From NCBI RefSeq assembly GCF_002081715.1, contig NZ_MUKP01000003.1, positions 62,001 to 126,000 of the forward strand: 64,000 nt of DNA, in the 5' to 3' direction. The position numbers and the translations under genes were made by a program. The notes under the pieces are model-generated. The model worked only from the letters and a program-made list of their open reading frames with translations, had not been told where the DNA came from and made no database searches. Shown here piece after piece: positions 18,409 to 26,087 of the stretch. Position 1 is the stretch's first letter. Every line of letters begins with the position of its first letter. This DNA comes from Nocardia donostiensis. GTDB lineage: Bacteria > Actinomycetota > Actinomycetes > Mycobacteriales > Mycobacteriaceae.

Positions 18409-20196
18409 TCACCGCAGGTCGGCTTCATCGGCACGAACGGCCCATTGGGCGAACCGCTCGCCGTCTTCGCGGTGCTTGATGAAATTGCGGACCACCCGCT
18501 CGACGTAGTCGCCGAGTTCGTCGGTGGTCACCTTGTGCTGGCGCAGTTTGCGGCCGAACGCACTGTCGAATCCGAGGCTGCCGCCCAGATGCACCTGGAA
18601 ACCCTCCACCTGGTTGCCGTCGCCGTCGTCGACGAGCTGGCCCTTGAAACCGATATCGGCGATCTGTGAGCGGGCGCAGGAGTTCGGGCAGCCGTTGATG
18701 TTGATGGTGATCGGCACGTCGAGCTGGGCGTTCAGATCGGCCAGCCGTTCGTCGAGTTCCGGCACCAGCGCTTGGGAACGGTTGCGGGTTTCGGCGAAGG
18801 ACAGCTTGCAGTATTCGAGTCCGGTGCACGCCATCAGGTTGCGCCGCCACCGCGACGGGCGGGCGTGCAGGCCGAGCGGTTCCAATTCCGCGATCAGTGC
18901 CTCGACCTGGTCGTCGGGAACATCGAGCACCAGCAATTTTTGGTAGGGGGTGAACCTGATCCGATCGGAGCCGATCCGCTCGGCCGCGTCGGCGACTTTA
19001 GTCAAGACGGTGCCGGACACCCGCCCCGAGATCGCGGAGAAGCCGACGGCGTTGAGGCCGTTGCGCAGTTTCTGGACACCTACGTGGTCGATCGGGGAGG
19101 TGGGCTGTTGCGGCGCCGGGCCGTCGATCAGCTTACGTTTCAGGTATTCGTCTTCGAGTACCTGCCGGAACTTCGCCACACCCCAGTCCTTGACCAGGAA
19201 CTTCAGCCGCGCCTTGCTGCGCAGCCTGCGGTAGCCGTAGTCACGGAAAATCGCGACCACCGCTTCCCACACATCCGGCACCTCGTCGAGCGGTACCCAC
19301 ACCCCGACGCGCTGGGCCAACATGGGATTGGTGGACAGCCCACCACCGACCCAGAGGTCAAGGCCGGGGCCGTGCTCGGGGTGATTTACGCCGATGAACG
19401 AAACATCGTTGATTTCGTGCACCACATCCTGCTGACCGGAGATCGCGGTCTTGAATTTACGTGGCAGGTTGGCGTATTCCTTCTTGCCGATATAGCGCCG
19501 GGTGATCTCCCGGAGCGCGGGAGTGGCGTCGATGATCTCGTGCAGCGAATCTCCGGCCAGCGGTGAGCCGAGCATCCCGCGAGGGCAGTCGCCGCAGGCC
19601 TCGGTGGTCTGCAACCCGACCGCTTCGAGGCGGCGCCAGATCTCGGGAATGTTCTCCACCTCGACCCAGTGATATTGCAGGTTCTGCCGGTCGGATATGT
19701 CGGCGGTATCGCGCGCGAACTCGGTGGAGATCCGTCCCAGCGTGCGCACCTGAGCGACGTTGAGCGCCCCGCCGTCGGTGCGGACGCGCATCATGAAGTA
19801 CTTGGCTTCGAGCAGATCCATGTTCTCGTCGCCGGTCCAGGTGCCGTCATAGCCCTGCTCCCGCTGGGTGTAGAGGCCCCACCAGCGGAACCGGCCGCGC
19901 AGATCGCTCTTGTCGATACCGTCGAAACCGGTGTGCGCGTAAATGTTCTCGATCCGCTGGCGAACGTTGAGCGGGTTGTCGTCCTTCTTCACCTGCTCGT
20001 TCGCATTGAGCGGTTCGCGGTAACCCAGTGCCCACTGCCCTTCCGAGCGGCGGCGGCGCACCGGTTTATCGGCGCGGGCGCGCGGGGCTGCGGCGGTGTC
20101 TCGGCGGGGCCGTTCGGCGCGGGCGCGGCGTTCGGTAGCGGGGGCCGCGGTGGATTCGGCCGTAGCGGTGGGATCGGCGTCGGTGCTCGACGTCAT
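18409..20196 (-). CDS. sirA: Ferredoxin-dependent sulfite reductase SirA
   Basis: A 595-residue assimilatory sulfite/nitrite reductase-family enzyme. The siroheme-[4Fe-4S] cysteines are in CTGLEYCKLS and NINGCPNSCARSQ. An Ala/Arg-rich N-terminal extension of ~50 residues precedes the conserved domain. The substrate-side sequences GLYTQREQGYDG and TEACGDCPRG are those which, in the M. tuberculosis enzyme, carry the Tyr-Cys crosslink. It makes sulfide from sulfite using ferredoxin. ATG 20196 has AGGAG 7 nt upstream. Gene position with cysH and the chelatase supports sulfite rather than nitrite as substrate. A leader peptide at 20329-20430 probably controls the operon. Confidence 0.93.
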   Translation of the reverse strand: MTSSTDADPTATAESTAAPATERRARAERPRRDTAAAPRARADKPVRRRRSEGQWALGYREPLNANEQVKKDDNPLNVRQRIENIYAHTGFDGIDKSDLRGRFRWWGLYTQREQGYDGTWTGDENMDLLEAKYFMMRVRTDGGALNVAQVRTLGRISTEFARDTADISDRQNLQYHWVEVENIPEIWRRLEAVGLQTTEACGDCPRGMLGSPLAGDSLHEIIDATPALREITRRYIGKKEYANLPRKFKTAISGQQDVVHEINDVSFIGVNHPEHGPGLDLWVGGGLSTNPMLAQRVGVWVPLDEVPDVWEAVVAIFRDYGYRRLRSKARLKFLVKDWGVAKFRQVLEDEYLKRKLIDGPAPQQPTSPIDHVGVQKLRNGLNAVGFSAISGRVSGTVLTKVADAAERIGSDRIRFTPYQKLLVLDVPDDQVEALIAELEPLGLHARPSRWRRNLMACTGLEYCKLSFAETRNRSQALVPELDERLADLNAQLDVPITININGCPNSCARSQIADIGFKGQLVDDGDGNQVEGFQVHLGGSLGFDSAFGRKLRQHKVTTDELGDYVERVVRNFIKHREDGERFAQWAVRADEADLR

Positions 20197-20235
20197 GGGG
20201 TCGCTCCTGCTGGGTGTGGGTACGTCCGTGCTGAA

Positions 20236-20270
20236 GGCGTGAGGGGCTGACTCACGCCCGCGGTGTCAGC
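20236..20270 (-). promoter_or_regulatory. Candidate attenuator: two mutually exclusive stem-loops
   Basis: Between the leader peptide and sirA, the RNA can form GGCGTGAG/CTCACGCC (20236-20258, 8-bp stem, 7-nt loop) or GCTGAC/GTCAGC (20246-20270, 6-bp stem). They overlap at 20246-20258 and so cannot coexist. No U-tract follows, so control of sirA translation or factor-dependent termination is more likely than intrinsic termination. The pairing is seen in sequence; the regulatory role is inferred. Confidence 0.5.
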
Positions 20271-20328
20271 GGGCCGACGTCCTCGAGATCGGAAGGTTGC
20301 CGGAATTCCGGGAACGGGCGCAGCTGAG

Positions 20329-20430
20329 CTACCGGGATGAACCGGGCAGACAACAGGCGCTGCAGACGCGCTTGAAGTCGACGTGGCGACGTGCCACAAG
20401 TCGTACTCCCGATGCGCGCATGCGGCTCAT
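20329..20430 (-). CDS. Cysteine-rich leader peptide upstream of sirA
   Basis: A 33-codon ORF starting at ATG 20430 (or ATG 20421, residue 4) and ending TAG at 20329. Its C-terminal part reads ARRHVDFKRVCSACC followed by six residues. RRHVD-x-x-RVxSxxC is the hallmark of the small leader peptides that precede sulfur-metabolism operons in actinobacteria. Poly-cysteine versions in mycobacteria act as cysteine-responsive attenuators. The CACAAT at 20429-20434 ends 7 nt before ATG 20421, suggesting a leaderless transcript from the second ATG. Ribosome stalling at the Cys codons when charged tRNA-Cys is scarce would couple operon expression to cysteine supply. Confidence 0.8.
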   Translation of the reverse strand: MSRMRASGVRLVARRHVDFKRVCSACCLPGSSR

Positions 20431-20470
20431 TGTGCCACGTCAGCACGGGCGTGCCAGACCCTATCCCCAT

Positions 20471-20494
20471 ATTTCCCGCGAACAAGCGGGAAAT
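20471..20494. promoter_or_regulatory. 9-bp inverted repeat in sirA / SnoaL divergent region
   Basis: ATTTCCCGC - GAACAA - GCGGGAAAT is a perfect 9-bp inverted repeat with a 6-nt spacer, lying upstream of the leader peptide on the minus side and 150 bp before the SnoaL-like gene on the plus side. Position suggests an operator for the sulfur operon; a hairpin is also possible. No regulator is identified. Confidence 0.45.
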
Positions 20495-20643
20495 CCCCTG
20501 TACGGATCCTGATAAATGTGATGGGCGTCATATTTTGATCTTGGCTGGTGATAGTGGTAGTGGTCCGTCCCTGAGACCGGGGGCAGGCTACCGGCGCTTG
20601 CTCGAATTGACCTCAACAGAACTCGAGGGATGAGAGTGGACCT

Positions 20644-21057
20644 ATGACCTACACGCCCACCGAGCCCGACACCGATATCGCGGCGATCCACGCGGTCGTC
20701 GCCGCAGTGGAACATTCCCAGCGCAACGAACTCGTCGACGATTTCGTCGCACTGTTCCGCGCCGATGCGATCTGGACCACCGGCCACGGAAAACGCCTCT
20801 ACGGCCGCGCTGCCATCGCCGAGTTCACCGCCCAGGTGCTGCCGGGGGCGATGGCAGGCGGTGAACTGCCGCGCTACGAAGTCGAACACGTGCTGTTCAT
20901 CCGTCCCGATGTCGCCGCAGTCAAGGTGCGCCAGCGCTATCTGAACGCGGCGGGAGAGACGGTCGGCGGCGAGGGCACGCCGATGTATGTGATGTCCAAG
21001 GAAGACGGCAGGTGGATGCTCACCGCGAACCAGAACACCCAGGTGTACGAGGGCTGA
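20644..21057 (+). CDS. SnoaL-like / SgcJ-EcaC family protein
   Basis: A 137-residue protein of the NTF2-like fold. DIAAIHAVVAAVEHSQ, then FRADAIWTTGHGKRLYGRAAI and the C-terminal GRWMLTANQNTQV match the SgcJ/EcaC group, which includes small enzymes and binding proteins of unknown chemistry. The 5' flank is shared with the sulfur operon, transcribed away from it. No catalytic residues can be assigned with confidence. Confidence 0.75.
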   Translation: MTYTPTEPDTDIAAIHAVVAAVEHSQRNELVDDFVALFRADAIWTTGHGKRLYGRAAIAEFTAQVLPGAMAGGELPRYEVEHVLFIRPDVAAVKVRQRYLNAAGETVGGEGTPMYVMSKEDGRWMLTANQNTQVYEG

Positions 21058-21079
21058 GCAGGCCCGGCACACTGGACAG

Positions 21080-22276
21080 GTGACTTCCGCTACCCCTATC
21101 GCCGCCGAGGTCCCGGTGCTGCGGGATTTCGGGGGCGGCCCGTTCGGCATCTACGTGCACGTGCCGTTCTGCGCCACCCGCTGCGGGTACTGCGACTTCA
21201 ACACCTACACCGCCGGTGAACTGGGTACCTCCGCCTCCCCGCAATCCTGGCTGGCGGGGCTGCGCGGCGAACTGGTCGAGGCTGCCCGTGTCTTCGACAC
21301 ACTGCCGTCACCGACCCCGGAAGTGTCCACCGTCTTCGTCGGTGGGGGCACCCCGTCGCTGCTCGGCGGTGACGGTCTCGCCGCCGTACTGGACGCGGTG
21401 CGCGCGCAGTTCCGGTTGGCGGCCGACGCCGAGGTCACCACCGAATCCAATCCCGAATCCACTTCGCTGGAGTTCTTCGCACGGATCCGCGCCGCCGGAT
21501 ACACCCGCGTCTCCCTCGGTATGCAATCCGCCGCTGCGCATGTGCTGGCCGTCCTCGATCGCACCCACACCCCCGGCCGTGCCGTCGCGGCAGCAAGGGA
21601 AGCCCGCGCCGCCGGCTTCGACCACGTGAACCTGGACCTCATCTACGGCACCCCCGGCGAACGCGACAGCGACCTGGACGCCAGCCTCGACGCGGTACTG
21701 GACGCAGGTGTCGACCACGTCTCTGCCTATTCGCTCATCGTCGAAGACGGCACCGCTCTGGCGCGCCGGGTGCGCCGCGGCGAACTCCCCGCCCCCGACG
21801 ACGACGTCCTCGCCGCCCGCTACGAACGCATCGACGCCCGCCTGACCGCCGCCGGACTCACCTGGTACGAGGTATCCAACTGGGCGGCCGGTGATACCGC
21901 CCGGTGCCGACACAACCTCGGCTACTGGGACGGCGGCGACTGGCTCGGTGCGGGACCGGGCGCGCACAGTCACCTTGGCGGGGTGCGCTGGTGGAACGTC
22001 AAACACCCCGCCCGCTACGCCGAGCGGGTCGCCGCGGGCGGGCTGCCCGTAGCCGACTGGGAGGCGTTGACCGACACCGACCGGTACCTGGAGCGGATCA
22101 TGCTGGCCGTGCGGTTGCGGACCGGTCTGCCGCTGGGTGACCTCGACCAAGCGGGCCGGGCAGCGGCCGAACAGGTGGTCGCGGACGGGCGCGCGGTAAT
22201 AGCGGGTGAGCGGCTGGTGCTCACCGACCATGGTCGGCTGCTGGCCGACGGTGTGGTGCGCGACCTGCTCGGATGA
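21080..22276 (+). CDS. hemW: Radical-SAM heme chaperone HemW
   Basis: A 398-residue radical SAM protein. The [4Fe-4S] cysteines C31, C35 and C38 form CATRCGYC, a CxxxCxxC motif of the HemN/HemW group. GGGTPSLL and TTESNPES follow in the SAM-binding core. It lacks the extra N-terminal residues of true coproporphyrinogen dehydrogenase HemN, and the CxxxCxxC-F/N pattern fits HemW, which delivers heme. GTG 21080 follows CACACT by exactly 6 nt, so the mRNA is probably leaderless. It lies near sirA, as in mycobacteria. Confidence 0.88.
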   Translation: MTSATPIAAEVPVLRDFGGGPFGIYVHVPFCATRCGYCDFNTYTAGELGTSASPQSWLAGLRGELVEAARVFDTLPSPTPEVSTVFVGGGTPSLLGGDGLAAVLDAVRAQFRLAADAEVTTESNPESTSLEFFARIRAAGYTRVSLGMQSAAAHVLAVLDRTHTPGRAVAAAREARAAGFDHVNLDLIYGTPGERDSDLDASLDAVLDAGVDHVSAYSLIVEDGTALARRVRRGELPAPDDDVLAARYERIDARLTAAGLTWYEVSNWAAGDTARCRHNLGYWDGGDWLGAGPGAHSHLGGVRWWNVKHPARYAERVAAGGLPVADWEALTDTDRYLERIMLAVRLRTGLPLGDLDQAGRAAAEQVVADGRAVIAGERLVLTDHGRLLADGVVRDLLG

Positions 22277-22355
22277 CTTCGCTCAGGGACGTCCGGAGAC
22301 CCGAGCTGCCGGTTTCTCTCCCGGGATGCACGGCGGAGCTTTTCTGGTGGGAGAG

Positions 22356-22496
22356 TCAGCGCAGTAACTGGACGATGAGCAATACGAGCGTGGCGAACAG
22401 CCAGGAATAGAGAACGATATTGCAGATCATGGCCCAGGTCTGTCCCGGCGCCTTCTCGTGCGGCTGGGGTCCGAGCATGGCTCGCAGAATGACCAT
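22356..22496 (-). CDS. Single-membrane-helix C-terminal fragment of type VII cassette
   Basis: A 46-codon frame from ATG 22496 to TGA ending at 22356. It encodes a soluble segment followed by a clear membrane helix (MICNIVLYSWLFATLVLLIV) and a short basic end. The same frame stays open and protein-like well upstream of this ATG, to about 22620. It overlaps, in another frame, the proline-rich ORF at 22427-22756. I infer the two were one gene of about 130 codons split by a frameshift or sequencing error, but two overlapping genes cannot be excluded. Confidence 0.45.
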   Translation of the reverse strand: MVILRAMLGPQPHEKAPGQTWAMICNIVLYSWLFATLVLLIVQLLR

Positions 22497-22756
22497 AACC
22501 GGTTGCCGGTAATAGGAGGTGTGGACCAGTATCCCGGTCGGGCCGTGCTCCGGATATAGCGCGGCATGGGCGATTCCGGGGTCGCTCCGTACGGCAATAT
22601 GAAATCCGCGGGCAGCATGGTGCCGAGATACGGCGGCATGGGTGCGTCGCCACCCTGCAGCGCAACGTTTCCAGGCATCCCGGGCGAATGCGGCGCAGCT
22701 GGAAAAGCAATGGGGTTGTTCGGCGCGGGCTGCTGTTTCGCCTCGGGGTTGTTCAT
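22427..22756 (-). CDS. Proline-rich small protein, last gene of type VII cassette
   Basis: A 109-residue frame whose first ~65 residues are Pro/Ala-rich (QQPAPNNPIAFPAAPHSPGM) and read as a plausible extracellular or secretion-associated segment. The rest is basic, unstructured and probably out of frame, since the alternative frame there encodes a better protein ending in a membrane helix (22356-22496). It begins 49 bp after the WXG-type gene. Function is unknown. Confidence 0.45.
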   Translation of the reverse strand: MNNPEAKQQPAPNNPIAFPAAPHSPGMPGNVALQGGDAPMPPYLGTMLPADFILPYGATPESPMPRYIRSTARPGYWSTPPITGNRLWSFCEPCSDPSRTRRRRDRPGP

Positions 22757-22805
22757 ATCGCGGTTCTTTGTCCTGTTCGTCGGCCGTGCAGCATCCTCAG
22801 CCGGT

Positions 22806-23702
22806 CTAAGCGGGCGCTTGTTGCGGTTCCGAGGGGGTTACCAATGCCTGGACAATGGTATTGAGAGCCTTGGTGTACGGAAGAAGGTCCAGGAGTGCGC
22901 TTTTCAGGTTCTTGACGAGTAGCGATATCCTCGCGCCGTCGGCGGCGATTCGGGCCAGAGCCCCGGAAACGACGAGCGGGGTGGCGGCGCCTGAAGACAA
23001 AGCCCACGCGATGGAGAAACCGACGAGTGCACCCGCCAAGCTGGTCAGCACATCTTGTACGAGAGTACGGTAAGCCTCGACCACCTTCGCGATCTTCTCC
23101 ATCATGGTGCTCAACGCCTGCGCGACACCGCCGGCCGCCGTGATGTGGTCGGTAATGGCTGCGGCTCGGTTGCGGTAGGCCTGCGCGGCTTGGCCACCCC
23201 ACTCCGCGAGTTCTCGGTCGATGGCCGACTGCCAGTCCGAACTCACCGCGACCAACTCCTCGGCAATCTTCTGCCAGGTCGCGGCGTAGGCCTCGACCAT
23301 ATCCGGGCTGCCGTACAGCGCATCGAGTGTCCGGCGGTACGGCTCGACGTGTTCCAGTAGCCACCCCACGATCTGCGTGCCGAGGAAGCCGAAGGGGTCT
23401 ATGCGCACCGATTTGACCGTGTCCACCACGCCGCGAGCCCCGAGTGCCGCATCGGAAAACGAACCTTGGGTGAGATCGGTGACAATTTGCCAGGTATCTC
23501 CGGCGATGGTTCCTTTCAGCACACCCCAGGGGCCGTCGTCCTTCCGCTCCAATCCGACATTCGAAAACGAGAAAACGGTTTCCTGGAAGTACTCCTCGCG
23601 ATAATCGGTGCCTTCTACGATGTGGTCGTTTTCCGGCGGCGGAGCATCGTCGAATCCGGGTAGATTTCGATTGAGCCAATCGCCGATCTGGGTGTCGGCC
23701 AT
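22806..23702 (-). CDS. WXG-type type VII secretion substrate-like protein
   Basis: A 298-residue protein from ATG 23702, which shares one base with the preceding stop (TGATG). The mid-part contains ELAEWGGQAAQAYRNRAA, a WXG turn between two helices as in ESX substrates and the N-terminal domain of CpnT-like proteins. A hydrophobic helical region (SLAGALVGFSIAWAL) follows, with an alpha-helical C-terminus. There is no toxin domain I can recognise. It sits between an EspC-like gene and a small membrane protein. Secretion through an ESX system is inferred from fold and company; no ESX ATPase lies in the window. Confidence 0.7.
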   Translation of the reverse strand: MADTQIGDWLNRNLPGFDDAPPPENDHIVEGTDYREEYFQETVFSFSNVGLERKDDGPWGVLKGTIAGDTWQIVTDLTQGSFSDAALGARGVVDTVKSVRIDPFGFLGTQIVGWLLEHVEPYRRTLDALYGSPDMVEAYAATWQKIAEELVAVSSDWQSAIDRELAEWGGQAAQAYRNRAAAITDHITAAGGVAQALSTMMEKIAKVVEAYRTLVQDVLTSLAGALVGFSIAWALSSGAATPLVVSGALARIAADGARISLLVKNLKSALLDLLPYTKALNTIVQALVTPSEPQQAPA

Positions 23703-24043
23703 CACTGTCCTCCCGACGATTCTGCGATCGCGTCGCGCAGGTCTTGCAGAGATTGCGCGAGGTCGTTGTCCTTGCCTTCGAAGGAGTCCGCGTTGGCGAT
23801 GAGCTTGCCGGGCACGGTGGCGACCTCTTCGGCGAGTTTGCGGATCGCCGCGACGGCGCCGTTGTGGTTGTCTTCCAGCAGCAGCAGGATCCACGGACGC
23901 GGGATCGCGCCGTAGCCGTCGTCAGCGGCGGCGATATAGGTTGCGGCCTCGAGCACTTCGGTGGTTCGGTCCATGAGTCGCTGCACGCTGACCGCATGGG
24001 TGCGCAGTGCTTCCGGGTCTACGTTCAGTTGTTCGTCCGGCAT
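23702..24043 (-). CDS. EspC-like ESX secretion-associated protein
   Basis: A 113-residue helical protein beginning with LNVDPEALRTHAVSVQRLMDR, the pattern of the EspC family (T7SS_ESX_EspC), which has an N-terminal DPxxLxxxA helix and a helical hairpin. Its ATG at 24043 lies 2 bp after the YbaB-like gene's stop, and its own stop overlaps the next start. Known family members are co-secreted with ESX-1 substrates. Confidence 0.75.
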   Translation of the reverse strand: MPDEQLNVDPEALRTHAVSVQRLMDRTTEVLEAATYIAAADDGYGAIPRPWILLLLEDNHNGAVAAIRKLAEEVATVPGKLIANADSFEGKDNDLAQSLQDLRDAIAESSGGQ

Positions 24044-24045
24044 CG

Positions 24046-24654
24046 CTACACCAGCCAGGACTTACGCCGGAAGTAGTCGCCCTCGTCATCGTCGGGATCA
24101 CTGGGGCCGACGGTATCCGGCATGCTGCGGCCGCGTCCTGCACCGGACCCCGAGTCCGGGGTGGCCGGAGGGGGTGGGAAGGGAGGCGGTGCGGAGTTTT
24201 GGAAGGAACCGGGTGTCGGGAAGGTGCCGGGAGTGTCGGCCGGACCGGGACTCGATGCGTTCGGTCCGGGCCCGTCCGGGGGAGCGTCGGAATCGTCCGG
24301 GAACCGGTCGGTGTACTGGGTGACGATCTGGGCCCCGACCTCGTCGTCGCCCACCATGTCGTCGACCACCGTCCTCACTTCGCGCCGCAGCTTCGACTGG
24401 GCGCGGTGCAGCACCGACATCAGCTCCGACGACAGCGCCGACGGGCTCATCGAGCGAATACCGTCGTTCAACCGGATATCGGTGGGCACCCCGTTGCTGT
24501 CGACGGTGATACTGACGCGGTTGTCGTCCGAGGACTCGGTGACGGTCAACGCCGCCATCTTGCTGTGTAGAGCCTGGTACCGCTGCGCTTTGCGCTCGAG
24601 GTCCTCGGCCCAGCGGGCGAGGCCCGCCGCTGCGTGATCCGGGTTGTCGAACAC
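24046..24654 (-). CDS. YbaB/EbfC-family protein of ESX cassette (EspL-like)
   Basis: A 202-residue protein. The first ~110 residues fit the YbaB/EbfC nucleoid-associated fold (VSITVDSNGVPTDIRLNDGI, then a long C-terminal helix with RREVRTVV). The remainder is a Pro/Ser/Gly/Asp-rich tail ending DYFRRKSWLV. In mycobacteria, YbaB-like EspL stabilises ESX-1 secretion factors. Here it is the first gene of a four-gene minus-strand cassette. Confidence 0.72.
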   Translation of the reverse strand: MFDNPDHAAAGLARWAEDLERKAQRYQALHSKMAALTVTESSDDNRVSITVDSNGVPTDIRLNDGIRSMSPSALSSELMSVLHRAQSKLRREVRTVVDDMVGDDEVGAQIVTQYTDRFPDDSDAPPDGPGPNASSPGPADTPGTFPTPGSFQNSAPPPFPPPPATPDSGSGAGRGRSMPDTVGPSDPDDDEGDYFRRKSWLV

Positions 24655-24872
24655 CCGCGAAACCCCCCTCTGTTGTGATCACCGTCATCAGAACAGCCGG
24701 GAGATTATCACGCTGCCTGGATATGTGGCCGAGTTGCTGTCGTCACGGCAGGCAGGCCGGGGGTGGGAATTAGACTGGATGGGTAAGGGTCCGCAGGTCC
24801 GTTGCGGACTCCCGCGAATGGTGGTGTGCCGCACAGCCGGCGGCGTACCCGCACTGCGAGGAGGTGGGGCCG

Positions 24873-25904
24873 ATGTCGAGCACCGAGGACCGGCGCTTCG
24901 AGGTCCTGCGGGCGATCGTCGCCGACTATGTGGCGACCAAGGAGCCCATCGGATCGAAAACACTGGTCGAACGGCACAACCTGGGTGTTTCCAGCGCCAC
25001 CGTGCGCAACGATATGGCCGTGCTGGAGGCCGAAGGGTATATCACCCAGCCGCACACCAGCTCCGGCCGTGTTCCCACCGACAAGGGCTACCGGCAGTTC
25101 GTCGACCGCATCTCCGAGGTCAAGCCACTCTCGCCTGCCGAACGCCGCGCGATCATGCAGTTCCTCGAATCCGGCGTCGATCTGGACGACGTGTTGCGAC
25201 GCGGGGTGCGATTGCTGGCGCAGTTGACCCGCCAGGTCGCCGTCGTCCAGTATCCGACCGTCTCGGCGTCCACTGTCCGCCACATAGAGGTCGTGGCGCT
25301 CAACCCGGCCCGGCTGCTGCTGGTGGTGATCACCGACACCGGCCGCGTCGATCAGCGCATCGTGGAACTGGGCGCGCTCGTCGACGACGAGGACCTGGCG
25401 GCGCTGCGCGGCATGCTCGGCGGCGCGATGGACGGTAAACGGCTGGCCGCGGCCTCGGCGGCGGTGGCCGAGCTGCCCGAACAGGCGCCGCCCCGGTTGC
25501 GTGATGTGCTGGTGCGGGTGTCGACGGTGCTGGTCGAAACGCTGGTCGAGCACCCAGAGGAACGGCTGGTGCTCGGCGGCACCGCGAACCTCACCCGCAA
25601 CGCCGCCGACTTCGGCTTCCCCGGCTCTCTGCGTGCGGTGCTGGAGGCATTGGAGGAGCAGGTGGTGGTGCTCAAACTGCTGGCCGCCGCGCAGCAGCCG
25701 GGCACGGTCACCGTGCGGATCGGTGAGGAAACCCAGGTCGAACAGATGCGTAACGCCTCCGTGGTCTCCACCGGTTACGGTGCGGCAGGAGCGGTGCTGG
25801 GCGGAATGGGTGTGCTCGGCCCCACCCGGATGGACTATCCGGGCACGATTGCGTCGGTGGCTGCCGTCGCCCGCTATATCGGGGAGGTCCTCGCCGAACG
25901 GTGA
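24873..25904 (+). CDS. hrcA: Heat-inducible transcription repressor HrcA
   Basis: A 343-residue HrcA. The N-terminal winged helix contains [21 protein letters not shown] and [13 protein letters not shown], followed by the family's [12 protein letters not shown]. The C-terminal GAF-like region ends with [12 protein letters not shown], typical of HrcA. ATG 24873 is chosen because GAGGAGG ends 8 nt upstream; GTG 24864 lies inside this RBS. A TAGACT box at 24771-24776 may be its promoter. HrcA represses chaperonin genes through CIRCE sites; I see no CIRCE copy in this window. Confidence 0.93.
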   Translation: MSSTEDRRFEVLRAIVADYVATKEPIGSKTLVERHNLGVSSATVRNDMAVLEAEGYITQPHTSSGRVPTDKGYRQFVDRISEVKPLSPAERRAIMQFLESGVDLDDVLRRGVRLLAQLTRQVAVVQYPTVSASTVRHIEVVALNPARLLLVVITDTGRVDQRIVELGALVDDEDLAALRGMLGGAMDGKRLAAASAAVAELPEQAPPRLRDVLVRVSTVLVETLVEHPEERLVLGGTANLTRNAADFGFPGSLRAVLEALEEQVVVLKLLAAAQQPGTVTVRIGEETQVEQMRNASVVSTGYGAAGAVLGGMGVLGPTRMDYPGTIASVAAVARYIGEVLAER

Positions 25905-26087
25905 CTGTGATAGCACCGCCGCGCCGCCGCGCCGGCCGCGGAGTCGCTGATAGGCTCGAAACTCTGGCCGGATAAAGTTGAGTGCACCCGACTAATAGCG
26001 CGGTTGGAGCAGTACACCCCAGGATGAGCACATATCCGGCCGTGCGTAGTCGGAACTGTGACAGCGACCAAGGACTAGAGAACTCAA

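Noticed and set aside
25905..26087. CIRCE element between hrcA and dnaJ
   Set aside because: Looked for TTAGCACTC-N9-GAGTGCTAA and close variants; only GAGTGC alone occurs, without the partner arm.
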